Of a DNA stretch of 64,000 nt, positions 22,653 to 33,400 are shown piece by piece (the first letter of the stretch is position 1; every line of letters begins with the position of its first letter). The position numbers and the translations under genes are program-made. Under the pieces are notes generated by a model, which ran no database searches, was not told the DNA's origin, and worked only from the letters and a program-made list of their open reading frames with translations. Source of the stretch: Oscheius tipulae (taxonomy: Eukaryota > Nematoda > Chromadorea > Rhabditida > Rhabditidae); assembly GCA_037178975.1 (NCBI GenBank), contig JASJZH010000001.1, positions 6,494,501 through 6,558,500 on the forward strand, read 5' to 3'.

Positions 22653-24501
22653 ATGCCTGCACTGCTGATCGACGAGGATGAGCTTGATCCACACGACATA
22701 GCCTACTACGACGATGTACCGGTACGCTTTTTGCTCATTCAGGAAGTATAAACTTGTAGGAATTTCGGAAAGAACGTCGAGAAAGTCACAGCTACGGTAA
22801 AGAGTTGAAGACAGCCGCCCTTCGACCCTACAAGGTCTGGAGAGACAATTTTCTTCAGGACAGATGCATTGAAAAGAGTGCTCTCGTTCCCGAAGTAGGT
22901 CTATCCAAAACTACCCTTTAATAAGAAACAGTTCAGCTCTTGGTAGCATGCACTCCTCACATCTTGTTAAACATCCTTCTTCTGGGTTATATCTTTGCCG
23001 GAGCCTATTTCTTACATTGGATCGACGAAAGTGTCAACAAACAGAACATGCGCGAAGCCGTTCTTTTTGCCTATACCACCATCACAACAATAGGTAGCCA
23101 TTCTTTATGTTGTTTCTTAGTACAAGAGTGGCGATCGGGCCAAACTGGCCCGGCCTAGACAGGCGAACACGCCCTATATCGAGCGCCACCACAATATCTT
23201 TATAGACTTTTGCTGCAGCGTTATTTCGTGGCGCAGTGCTATATAGCGCGCTTGCTTCTTGTTCGACCGATCTTGGTTTGAGCCCGCACCAACATTATTG
23301 CTTTTCTCACAACAAATCTTTAATAGAATAGATTTACAGGCTATGGGAACGTCTACCCTACCTCTCAAATAGGCAAAATTGGCTGTATGCTGTACTGCGT
23401 AGGAGGAATCCCACTTATTTATCTCGTACTCTCGAACAATGGACAATTTCTAGCTGAGGCAGTTTGGATTCTTAGGAATAGTTTTACTAGTAAGAAGGTA
23501 TGTCATGTGAGAGACGACGAGGTGAAAGACGGTTCAGATCTCAGCAGCCACAAAAGAGCTGCCTCTTTGGATGACTGGTGTCCTTCTCATACTGCATTCA
23601 GTCATCGGCGGCCTTATTTTCAGTTACTGGATTGACCAGATGAAGTTCATTCCGGCCGTCTACTTTAGCTTTATTTCCATCGCCACAATCGGATACGGAG
23701 ACCTTGTTCCTACTCCGGAAAACTGGTTTCAAATTTCTGTCATCATCGTGTACATGTCAACAGGTAACAGATCCAATCTGTTTGGTACTATTCTGTATTA
23801 GGTATCGTCATTCTCTCGACGCTGGTAGGATCTCTTTCTAATTATCTACAATGGATCTACAACATTGGTCGACCAATTTCCGGCTCAAAAGATATCGAAG
23901 TCTGGTTCGGAGGGGATATGTTGACAGTAGAGGCACTGGTAACTATGGTCGCCGACCAGTTCGGAGTCCCACCGATTCGTCTCGGAGCAGTCTTGACAGA
24001 TCTTGACGAGATTCTTCGTGTGGCCTGCGAGACTGAAGTACAGGAACAGACAGAAAACCTGAGGAAACTGTCAAAGCGAGAGGTTCGTTCTCTTCTGTTT
24101 CCTTTTCCAATTCTTCTACAACAAATCATTAAGCTGTTCAGAGTACGGTCTTCCAATTGAATCCGGAAATACGAAAGATGCTGCTGAAGTACGGCCAGGA
24201 AGAAAGTCCCACGACCTCTTTGACATTCGGTCGCTTCAACACGAACAAACTTTTCCGTACCAGCTCCGACTCCAATCTACCTGGACACTTTTCCGCTCGA
24301 GAAACTTCCATGGTAATTTAAGAAAACAACAACTGAGTCCAATTTTTCTAGGCTCTACAAGCTTTGGGTGTTATACATCACACCTTGAAGACACAACGCC
24401 GCCCTGGGAACCGATCACCGATGGCTAGTCGACAAGCCTCCGATGCTACGCAAAGTACAATTCCTTCGCCCGTTAGAACAGAAAGAAACACGACCAGCTG
24501 A
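22653..24501 (+). CDS. TWK-type two-pore-domain potassium channel
   Basis: Membrane K+ leak channel subunit. Eight exons in phase: 22653-22721, 22760-22894, 22937-23093, 23340-23497, 23538-23763, 23802-24082, 24142-24312, 24352-24501; about 447 residues. Pore 1 reads FAYTTITTIGYGNVYPTS (split by intron 3 inside the filter Gly codon) and pore 2 FISIATIGYGDLVPT. TM1 is LLVACTPHILLNILLLGY, followed by the cap helix FLHWIDESVNKQNM. After TM4 comes a long cytosolic tail with EVQEQTENLRKLSKRE (possible coiled coil) and a Ser/Thr/Arg-rich end. A short N-terminus starting MPALLIDEDELDPHD fits nematode TWK proteins. Which of the many TWK paralogues it matches cannot be told by eye. Confidence 0.92.
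23224..23292 (+). repeat. tRNA-like sequence in intron 3 of the K+ channel
   Basis: TCGTGGCGCAGTGCTATATAG followed by GGTTTGAGCCC resembles A-box and B-box of a tRNA, with GCACCA after it. The D-loop is too long and no anticodon stem forms, so it is a pseudo-tRNA or SINE head. Confidence 0.35.
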
Positions 24502-24555
24502 CAGTGAAAGACTGCGTGTTCAACTGTACATAACCGTGTTATGGGTACAACGTGT

Positions 24556-24561
24556 AATAAA
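24556..24561 (+). terminator. poly(A) signal of the K+ channel gene
   Basis: AATAAA 55 bases after the stop codon, before a T/C-rich stretch. Confidence 0.6.
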
Positions 24562-24685
24562 TCTACATGTATTGATTTTTCCTCTTTCCGCCAATTCCGG
24601 GAGTCTTATCATAGACTCCTTATCTTTCGACCTCGCTATGCTTTCTTTTCCTTTTTTTCTTGAAAGTCCTTCTTGAGTTTCAGTA

Positions 24686-25294
24686 ATGAAATACCTACTT
24701 CTCGTAGCACTGATTGCCGCAGCTTCAGGTTTTGTCGTCCTCGGAGGTTCCTTCGTTGTTTTCCCAGATATAAAACAGTTTTAGCAACTCCTCAATGTGA
24801 CCTGGAGTGGCGTTACTATGAGTACACAAACTCGTGCTACTACCAAGGCGATTTCCAAGAGTTTGATGGAGCCGAAAAGGCTTGCGTCAACCTGGGAGCA
24901 CATTTGGCGTCTGTCCACACTAACTTCGAAAATTCTTTCATTCAATCGATCACCGAATCCGGTAGGGACTCTTTATATGTGTTGATGGTTTGCATTCAGG
25001 AGAGAAACAGAACCAGGAAGGAATGACGTGGATTGGCTTGAAATACGTCAATAGTAAGTGGACATGGACTGATGGAACCCCGTTCACCTTCTCCTATGTG
25101 AGTTCTTCTACTCTCCTTCGCAAAGTCGAGTTCAGTGGATGAAAGGAGCTCCTTCGAAGCCGACAAAGTACGGCTGTGCCATTCTGATGCAGGATGACTA
25201 CACCCACCAGAAGGATGTCAAAAACTTCTGGGACAGCGTGGAATGCAAGAACAAGGAGAGAAAGTACGTCTGCAAGAAGCCAGCCAACTACTAA
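24686..25294 (+). CDS. secreted single-domain C-type lectin-like protein
   Basis: Exons in phase: 24686-24728, 24785-24961, 25000-25097, 25136-25294; 158 residues. Signal peptide MKYLLLVALIAAAS is encoded by exon 1 alone. Then comes one CTLD: CDLEWRYYEYTNSCYY, AEKACVNLGAHLASVH, the WIGL core, TWTDGTPFTF, a Cys (YGCAIL), and VECKNKERKYVCKK at the end, giving the normal six Cys. The EPN/QPD sugar motif is not present (KPTKYG in its place) and WND is replaced by FWDS, so calcium-dependent mannose or galactose binding is doubtful; many nematode CTLDs are like this. TTTCAG lies two bases before the ATG, a probable trans-splice site. Head-to-tail with the K+ channel 185 bp upstream. Confidence 0.9.
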
Positions 25295-25415
25295 ACTTAT
25301 AAAGCTTTATTCGGAATGAACAGCCGTATGTACATGTAATGTGAACCGGTATTTGACACGTAAAAACAATGAGAATGGGAGGACTAGAATACAAGTTAGA
25401 TATGACGTGAAGTGG

Positions 25416-26747
25416 TTAGACAGAGGGAGTGATCCAGGCACAGAAGCTGAAGCCCATAGAGACCAAGTTCTGAAGCACCTGAAAATGAGAGAGCATGTGA
25501 CGAGACACGGGGTCTGATAAGCAGATCGAGATCTGATTCTCTTTGAGCCAAAACAGCATCATGGGACTTTTGATCCAAACAAGGAGTACTACGTTTACGA
25601 GTCGCGTGACAAAAGTTCAGAGATCTTTGAAGAACTCACGCTTTGGTCTTCGTCTTCCTTTCCTTTCTGAGGAGGAATGTTTTCGGAGTCGGTGCTGTTG
25701 CTCATAGACGCTTCTTTTGGAGGAGACACTTTCTTTTTCTTAGTCTTTTCAGGTCCACACATGCTCTCGTCGACCATCTCGTAGGGCTCTGCCATGGAGG
25801 GGGAAATCTGATTCACATGACTAGAATCTTACACAAACTGATCAAACCTTCTCGACAGTCCTCTCACCATAAGCCATGGCGTCGAGACTATAGTCCTGGA
25901 TAATCTCCAAGTCGTCTAGAGGGAACATTTCGTCTGTGTAGCGTTTAGAACGGGGAGCTGAAAGCATGTTTTGTCATTAAAACTGAGGCAGGGAGAGCGA
26001 GTCAGCATGGTACCAGTTGGCACTTGAAATGCTATGCGGGGAACGGGGGAAGAGGATCAGCTGATTGTTGAGAGAAATGAATGATAGGCGATGGTCATAC
26101 AGAAAAAGGAAAGTATGATAGGAAACGAGAAAGATGATGCAAACGAAAATCGGGAGAGAAATCTTACAATAATTTCAAAAGGGCGTTATCAGACGCTCGC
26201 CGCGTCTGTTTTGTACCCTCCCTCTCTACTCCTGGGAAATGTGTCTTAAGACCAAAATAAGACACGAGACAACAAAGAACGGGCACATTGTGACTATGAT
26301 AGTATTTTCCCTTTCGAAGATCCAATGATCAGAGTTCTCGAGAAGGAACCTCTTTTCAAAATAGTAACCGTTTCGAAACTTTCGTTTTGAGAAGAACGTT
26401 TTCTGGTGTTCAGATGGAAATTACTCCTTGACATGACTTAACAAAACAGGGAAGATCTGTTATAGAAACATTGCGTTATGAAATTTCGTGAGTATATACA
26501 ATATATCCTGTATATATCTCAAGAATACGGGAAGAGTCAGATAGGGTTCTGTAACGATTGCAAACAGAACATAACCCTTCCAGACCAGATAGAAAGGCGG
26601 TGCGACAAAGGATTGAATCATGCTCATCATAGACTCATAAAACATTCCCGATCCCCGTTTTCTCTAGCACAATAGGAAAGAAAACTTACGTTCTGCTCTG
26701 AAGGAGACCTGCAGAAGGATGTCATCCTTTTTGGGAAAGCTGCTCAT
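25416..26747 (-). CDS. uncharacterised 132-residue protein
   Basis: Not recognised. Exons in phase: 26747-26690, 25957-25848, 25807-25640, 25478-25416. The product starts MSSFPKKDDILLQVSFRAE, has an acidic part MFPLDDLEIIQDYSLDAMAYG, a Lys/Ser/Asp-rich middle (EKTKKKKVSPPKEASMSNS, GKEDEDQS) and a hydrophobic end LVSMGFSFCAWITPSV. No signal peptide. Splice sites are good and phases agree, so the gene is probably real; intron 1 is 732 bp. The last exon is the weakest part, since the frame before it also reaches a stop inside the intron. Confidence 0.55.
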
Positions 26748-29700
26748 AGTGCAGCGCCAATGTATCTGACCTGGAAGCAAAAGTGTTGGAGGTGTGAAGA
26801 AATAGTCAAGAAGAGGACAGTGATTTCGACATTAAAGTTAGGAAACAGGTGCGAAATCGTTTCTTCTACTATCGGAAGAAATTGTTTTTCAAGGCAGTAC
26901 TGTCTCTGGTTACGAAATGGCTTTGAGAACTGAGGCTCTGTGATAGAGAGGATAGGTGATAGATAGAACCACAGTTGCTGTCTAACTGTAAGCTGAATGT
27001 GAATTTGGTACAAAGACAAGCTGCCTGGAGAACTGACCGGAAAAATGCATAGAATCGAATGCGAAAAGCGCAAAAGCTTGAGTAGGTTATTGCATGAGCC
27101 TGATGTAATCCCCACAAGAATAGAGACGCATTTTTCAGATGATACGAAGAGTACAATTATCGAAAGCACGGGAGGCCGTGAGAAAGTAGTGCCACAGTTC
27201 GAAAGCACGAGGAAGAGGGCTCACGCGCTTTGCACAAGTGCAAAAGACACCAGTACAAGCGCTCTCAATGGTAGGAGAAAGAGTTGATTACGTGGTCGTA
27301 AATTTCGAGGCGAATAAATAGATGCTCGTCTCGTGCTAGTTTCAGCAAGCAGAATCCCTTGGCTTCATATTAACGGGCAAAGGAGGCTATTACCATTTCT
27401 GGCTCCGCAGTGTCTATTACTTATCACTCTCGGGCGTGATAGATCCTAGGCTACCGAGATTTTCAGTAGAAAAGAGGGTATTGTCATCAAAATACTGAGC
27501 TTGTTTGTCTCGAGCTGGCAGGCTTCCTTATCATCGTCATTGTGAAATTTTACGTGTACATGACTGCTCGGCTGTTCTTTCATGTTCTCGAGTGAATCCT
27601 AGAGAGAGCCCCGAACTGAGAGAAAACTAAAAGGGCACTAGTCAGAACATGTGAGGGGGAGAGATGACGGAAATCACAAGATGGGTAGCAGACGAAGAAT
27701 ACGGTTTGTTTAGATTTGGGGAGTATATCACATGCCCATGTGAGAACTGTAATCTCTAAACTTCATAAACAAGCATCTTTGCACTCGCTCTCTCATCGAT
27801 TTCAGTGTCTTGATCTCTTGCATCATCTTTTTCAAAAAATTTCTCATTCCAGTTCCGTGTTTTTTTTACAGTTCGTCATTCAACGATGGCGCCTTCAGTG
27901 GTCGCCTAGTGTCTTCAAATCATAACCTCGAATAAACATTAAAATGTCAAATGTGGTCGACTGTGTGCTTGACATGTCTATCCTGTTGGATCGAAGTAGT
28001 CCGTGCCTATCTCCCAGAATCTTGACTGGCAGTCGAAGTGACCAATACTGCCACCCGGGTCTTGCCATAAAACCGTTGGAAATGGCGGGAAGACTGGCCA
28101 CAACCTCCTCGGGAGCGATCAGACAACAGGCGTTGTCATTTCGAAGGTCGTTGACTCTCGCGCCACCTTTCCTAATATTCTTCCTCTAAATCTGTTGTAT
28201 CATTCCTCAACCTTCAAATCTAAAAGTCAATTAGGAGAGAACTGGTTCTTCTTATTGATGACCCTTGCTTCGTGTCCTGCCGTTGTCCTCCTTCAAATTG
28301 CATTGCACTGCTTCGAGTTGATTGAGCAGTATCCACAAAAATCTAGGTTGCAGAGCTCTCTTCTCGTGCTTTGAGCTTTGGGGCCAATTGAAGTGAATTT
28401 CAAGTGAGTTGCACTTCCGAGACGAGATGTCTACTTTTCTCCTCAAAAGTATCGCTGTCTTTTTGTGACACGGCCTCGGAATGACCAATAATGGCATGTG
28501 TCCAGGGCCTTCGGCTGGCCTTTTTAGCTCCTACCAGCCCTTAGGCTGCTAATTGTCGTCACATTAGGAGCGGCAGTCACTCTCTCACCGCTCCCATTTT
28601 TGACCACGAATTAAGACCTTAATTCTGTTAGCTGGATGGAGGCAATTGCCAATTTGACGAGCCATGCATGAAGTCTTCCTATTCGAATGGCTGCCTTCCG
28701 TTTTCAAACAGCTGTCGATTGTGAAATTGTTTGCTCAAACTCTGAAACTGCAGGAGAGAGTCTCTGTTCGGAATAGTATCTTCTCTCTCTCTCTCTCTCT
28801 CCCTATCTCTCAAACACCTGTCCATTCGTGTGGCAGCCTAAAAACCGTCGGAGAGAGACGGACAGCCGGGTACGTGTCCGATGAGTAATCGGATAGGTCG
28901 GGCTGCTCTCTCGCTCTCTAATAACCCTCTCTCTCTGCACCGTGTGTCCAGCCGGACTAATTCAACCAGCCCAAATCCTCTTGTCCCTTGATAAGTATCC
29001 ACATTTGCATGTCTCCGTCCAAATTTATTGGGTTTCTGACACCGCTTAGAGCATAAAGCATGAGATATTGCCCTGTGGGAGAGTTGTGGTGGTCATTTAT
29101 TAAATTGTGTTCCGTTCACATATTAACACCCTCCCTTCTTATCAGTCTTTATGGCCGGAAGTTCAACAATGAGTCTGCCCTGCTGTCTCTCTTTGGCATC
29201 CTTGATCATTCCTCACTTCGGTTTGAATATTTCACTGACTCTTTGATACAGTTTTACCACGGTCATACTCAGTAAGATCTGTAGAGAGTACAGAAGAGTC
29301 CCCTTCGAAATCAATGACCATTATAGGTTTTCCCCCAAACTCATCTCCTCTCCTCGTTTACAGAACAGGACTGGAACACATCAATCTGAACGATGGTAGC
29401 CACTTCCAGCTACTGTTCTCTTTCTCTATCCAACCAGAGTCACATAGACTGAACCAATCCGTCCTGTTTGCCATCAGCTCTCTCTCTCTCTCTCTCTCTC
29501 TTGACAAAAAACTCAAGAGTGGTAGTCAACAATTTATTTCTCTCTCACCCTCGCTTTCCCGGATTGTTTATCGATTCATCAGAATTGCAAATCAACACGC
29601 AGTGTGAGCCGGTGGGCCTAATTGGAGATCGATTGAGCACCGGACGAGGATTAGGCAATTAGGGTTCAGTCGTCCATCTGTTTGCTCTTCTGGTCCCCCG

Positions 29701-30413
29701 GTAAAATGCCTCATAAGACCTCCCCTTGATATCTGGACTTATTTCCAGATGTTTTTGACAGATGCCTTGATTGAATTCCCTAGTTGATGGAGGATGAAAA
29801 AATGAAGCCAGCAGCTGGCCAAGGGGAGCTCTTTGTGTGTCGGGAAGGGGGACAACAGATGGCCGGGCGACTCTCCTATCCCAACAGACAACTTGGACAA
29901 CCTTTTCCAAACAATCATATATCTTTGATGTACTTCTCGAAGAAAGAACGTAGAGTGAGACAAAGTTCTATCAGCTGTCCAAGTTTATCGACCTTTAAAG
30001 GACGGCGCCTTATCGCGCCCCATCTCGCCCATAACACAGCTGCTTTAAATTTCTTTTGACTTATCAGTTTTATCCATCTTCACCAAGATACCTCTTATGA
30101 ACTCTCCTTTTCGTAAAAAGTAGCATTTTTTTAGACAATTTAATGCAGGTGTACTCACCAAGTACGTGTTTAAAATATCCTTCTTTCCCAGTAGTTTCCT
30201 CGAATTTCACCCGATATCCCCTTTTGGAAAACATTATACTTTAGTCTAGGAAATAAGTAACTGTTTACGTGCTCACAATATTTAAAATGACTGGAATTTA
30301 CGCCAATACAAATAGAGCGTATTTCAAGTCATCTATATTGCTTCTTTCTACGAACCTTTCTCCGATTTGTCACAGTGAGAGTTTCAGGTAGTTGGGCTTA
30401 GAGTTCTGGAAGA
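26748..30413. other. 3.7 kb interval without a recognised gene, upstream of DIP2
   Basis: Open frames here are short and without motifs. Two (TC)n tracts lie at about 28781-28802 and 29477-29500, close to C/T-rich sequence. This may be the regulatory region of DIP2, which starts at 30414. A TTTCAG lies 30 bases before that ATG. Confidence 0.5.
28779..28804. repeat. (TC)n simple repeat
   Basis: About 24 bp of uninterrupted CT dinucleotides. A second tract of about 22 bp lies at 29477-29500. Confidence 0.8.
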
Positions 30414-33400
30414 ATGGATGATCTCGACGTATCGAAACTACCACAAGAGGTTCGGGACAAGCTCGCCGAACTTGATCTGGAACTCAGTGAAGGCAAGAAA
30501 TTTGAATTTGATTCAAACTGCGACGTTTTACAGGCGACATTACTCAGAAAGGATATGAGAAGAAAAGATCTCTGATTTTGGGTCAGTTCATGCCAGGCAG
30601 CAGAAATGGCAAGTCGTTATAGTTTTTTTCTCAAGTAACAATTTCCAGGGGCTGCTCGATCCCAAGGAAGTCCAACGACAAGGGCGAATAGAAGACATCA
30701 CAGGAGAGTCACAAGGGACGAGTCCAGGTTCCATTCAGGTTCGATTCTTTTTTAAATAGAGGCTGATTCAGTCTCTTGCTCTTTTAAACCAGGCATCTCC
30801 CAAATTTCGGCGGTTTGATATCCTAAACCTACTTAAAACTAGTGTGCAGCTACTATCCATGTGTGTAATAAGTTGGTGTGCAGCAGGTTCACAAATATAC
30901 GGAAATGTTCATACCCAGCATGGAAAGTGACGAAAAACACCGATTTTTTTTTCATTTGGAACGTTATTTTCGATTTTCGAACCAGCTGTGTATCAACTTA
31001 GCTCACACGTGGGCAGTAGCTGCACACAAGCTTTAGACTGCGTTTCAAAATTACAAGCTTTCCAGAAATTCGAGTGGAAGCTGTCCAGCAGGCTCTGGCT
31101 ATGTACTCTCAAGGGAAGAAGGAGAAGCCGACACTGATCCAGGCAGTCAAGCGACCATCGGAATCGAGAGAGCGTTCTGTCAAAGTATCCGGTACGCTTT
31201 TTTTTGTCTTGGGGCTATTGAAAAAAGATCGGACTCGTTAAAATTGCAGCGTTCGTGCATTTTTTTCACGCTCTTTCTGATTCATAGAGACATGAATAGA
31301 CCATGACACGACGTTCTTTCATAGCGCGTACGTTTCTCTCCAGTTTATATCTTTACAATGACCATTTTGGGCCGGTGTTTGTTGAGACTCTCTTCTCCCG
31401 CTCATTTGACCCTGAGAGCCACACAGCTTATTGACAATGAGCCAGAAATTTGTTTTTTTTTCACTAGTGTTCATTAGGAGGAGTGACATCAATCAACAGT
31501 TACCTAGAGTTTACTATGTAAAGTCCACATCTCCTAAAGCAATCCGTTTTGATTTGCGGCAGCCACGCAGACATTTGTAAGTTTCTGCCCGCACTCTTCT
31601 AAATCGGCGAACAAATTTTCAAGTTACTCTCTTGAGTAGAACTTCCTTCAAAAGCTTTTGTAATCTTGTTCTAAATCAGCTGCCTTCAGTCGTGGCTTAG
31701 CATTGATAACATGCGGCTTGGCCGCTTTCTCAGTAACAGAAGTTTGTTTTACAGCTGACTTGTCCCCTTGTCTCTTGACATAAAAAGACTTGTCAGTTTT
31801 TTTGTATTGACATGCAATACTGCGGAGACCATGACAGACGGAGAAAGATGCCCGAAAGTCTGTGTGTCTGAAGCCCAAATTGCCAATTTGTTACAATTAC
31901 TTTGTGACAGCAATTTCTCATTGCAATTTTAGTCACTTTGGGAGTTGCGTCTCTGGGAGAGGGTTGGTCCTCAGAGTAGCTCGACTAGAACAGCATAGTT
32001 CGCTTTGAAGCGATCCAATAGATTCTGTTGAAAGACTTTGGCACTTCTCTGTGTATGTCCGTTTACGACCCGCGCCCGATCTTGTCCTCTGTAAATTGGA
32101 CGAGCTTCCTCTCACTCCCTAACTAACAGTCCCATTTATTTCCTGCAGGAGAACAGGTTCGCATAGTTTGCGGACTGCGAGTGCTTTATGGGGTTATGCT
32201 GACATGATAATAGAGCGGTCGGACTGTATGCCGACTGTTTGCCTGGGTGTTGAGTTCCGAGGCCCCCCCAGCAAACTTTCTGATCGTATGTCTCTCTCGC
32301 ATTCCGAGATGAATCAAAACGCCATCGGTCAAATCCCATTCCCAAATGAGTCCCTCGAGAGCCGAGTTGACACTGGCCTCTAGGTGTCTCATTGTCCATT
32401 CATGAATCTCAATTGCTCATTTCCGGTCCTTTTTTGCAGTCTGTTTGCCCTCCAATTTATACTTTTCACCTCCTCTAAAAACTGGTTGCCAAAGAGAATT
32501 GTAGATGATGGTCGATTGACTCACGCCCCAGTTGCATCCTCCTCCTCTTCTTCCTCTTCCTATTACCAGCCGCTTGACTACCCTCCTCAAGGATCCATTT
32601 GGCCACACTTCCGAATTCAGTTTTCGGACCCCGTGTAGCGCCTCCTCTAATCTTATTACGTACGGAGCCACCAACACCCGTCTTTTTTCTAGAGTTCGGC
32701 GGTGTGAATGACAACACGTCTTTTCGTAAAAACTTGAGACAGGCGTTCCTTTAATTGCTGAGAGAAGAGGATAGTTCAGTGTTATCCAAGTGCTGTCTCT
32801 GATTTATTGCTATCGGCCCGACTCCTGTTGCACACACTCGTCCTGGTCACTCACTTCGAAACTCACTCTCATTCCGGTCCCACAGTATTTTCCGTCTCAT
32901 TCCACTACCATTGTACCTGAACTGGTAGTCGACTATGGTTGAAGTTTGCCCCGAATGGGTAAACATAACCGTCACATTAGATACGTCTCCGGAATTTCCC
33001 TTTTTGTGTTCTACCTTCCAACAGTTGCTTTCGGATCTAGTCAGGGTGATTCTTTATCCATCAGAATCAATATGCAAAGCGCGCCTCGATCCTTTTCTCT
33101 CAATCGGCCACCCCCGGAATTGTCATGTCGCACACACCTTTTGGCCGGTTCTTCTCACATTCATAGCCGCCTGGCAGGCCATTGTTTCATCCTTCGATTC
33201 GAAATTTTGCTGCCTGTCCTCGCTGTGGTGACCTCGCAGTCTGTTTTCCGCCGCTGGCAGGATTAACGGGACAGCCGCCTTCTCTCCTATGTTATGCTAA
33301 TTAGTCGTTGCTGGTCAACCTCAACCGACCTTTTTAAAAGCTCCAAGTCATTTGTTTTGTTGCCTCCCCGGCTCTACGGGTGAGAGCATCCTCGTCGCTG

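Noticed and set aside
22243-22668. Open frames just before the K+ channel
   Set aside because: No motif, no phase-consistent link to exon 1 at 22653, and frames overlap on both strands.
24686-25294. Sugar-binding lectin activity
   Set aside because: The fold is clear but the EPN/QPD and WND calcium and sugar motifs are not present, so binding was not claimed.
26744-27287. Open frames of 80-154 codons around 27 kb
   Set aside because: Overlapping frames on both strands, no motifs, poor splice context.
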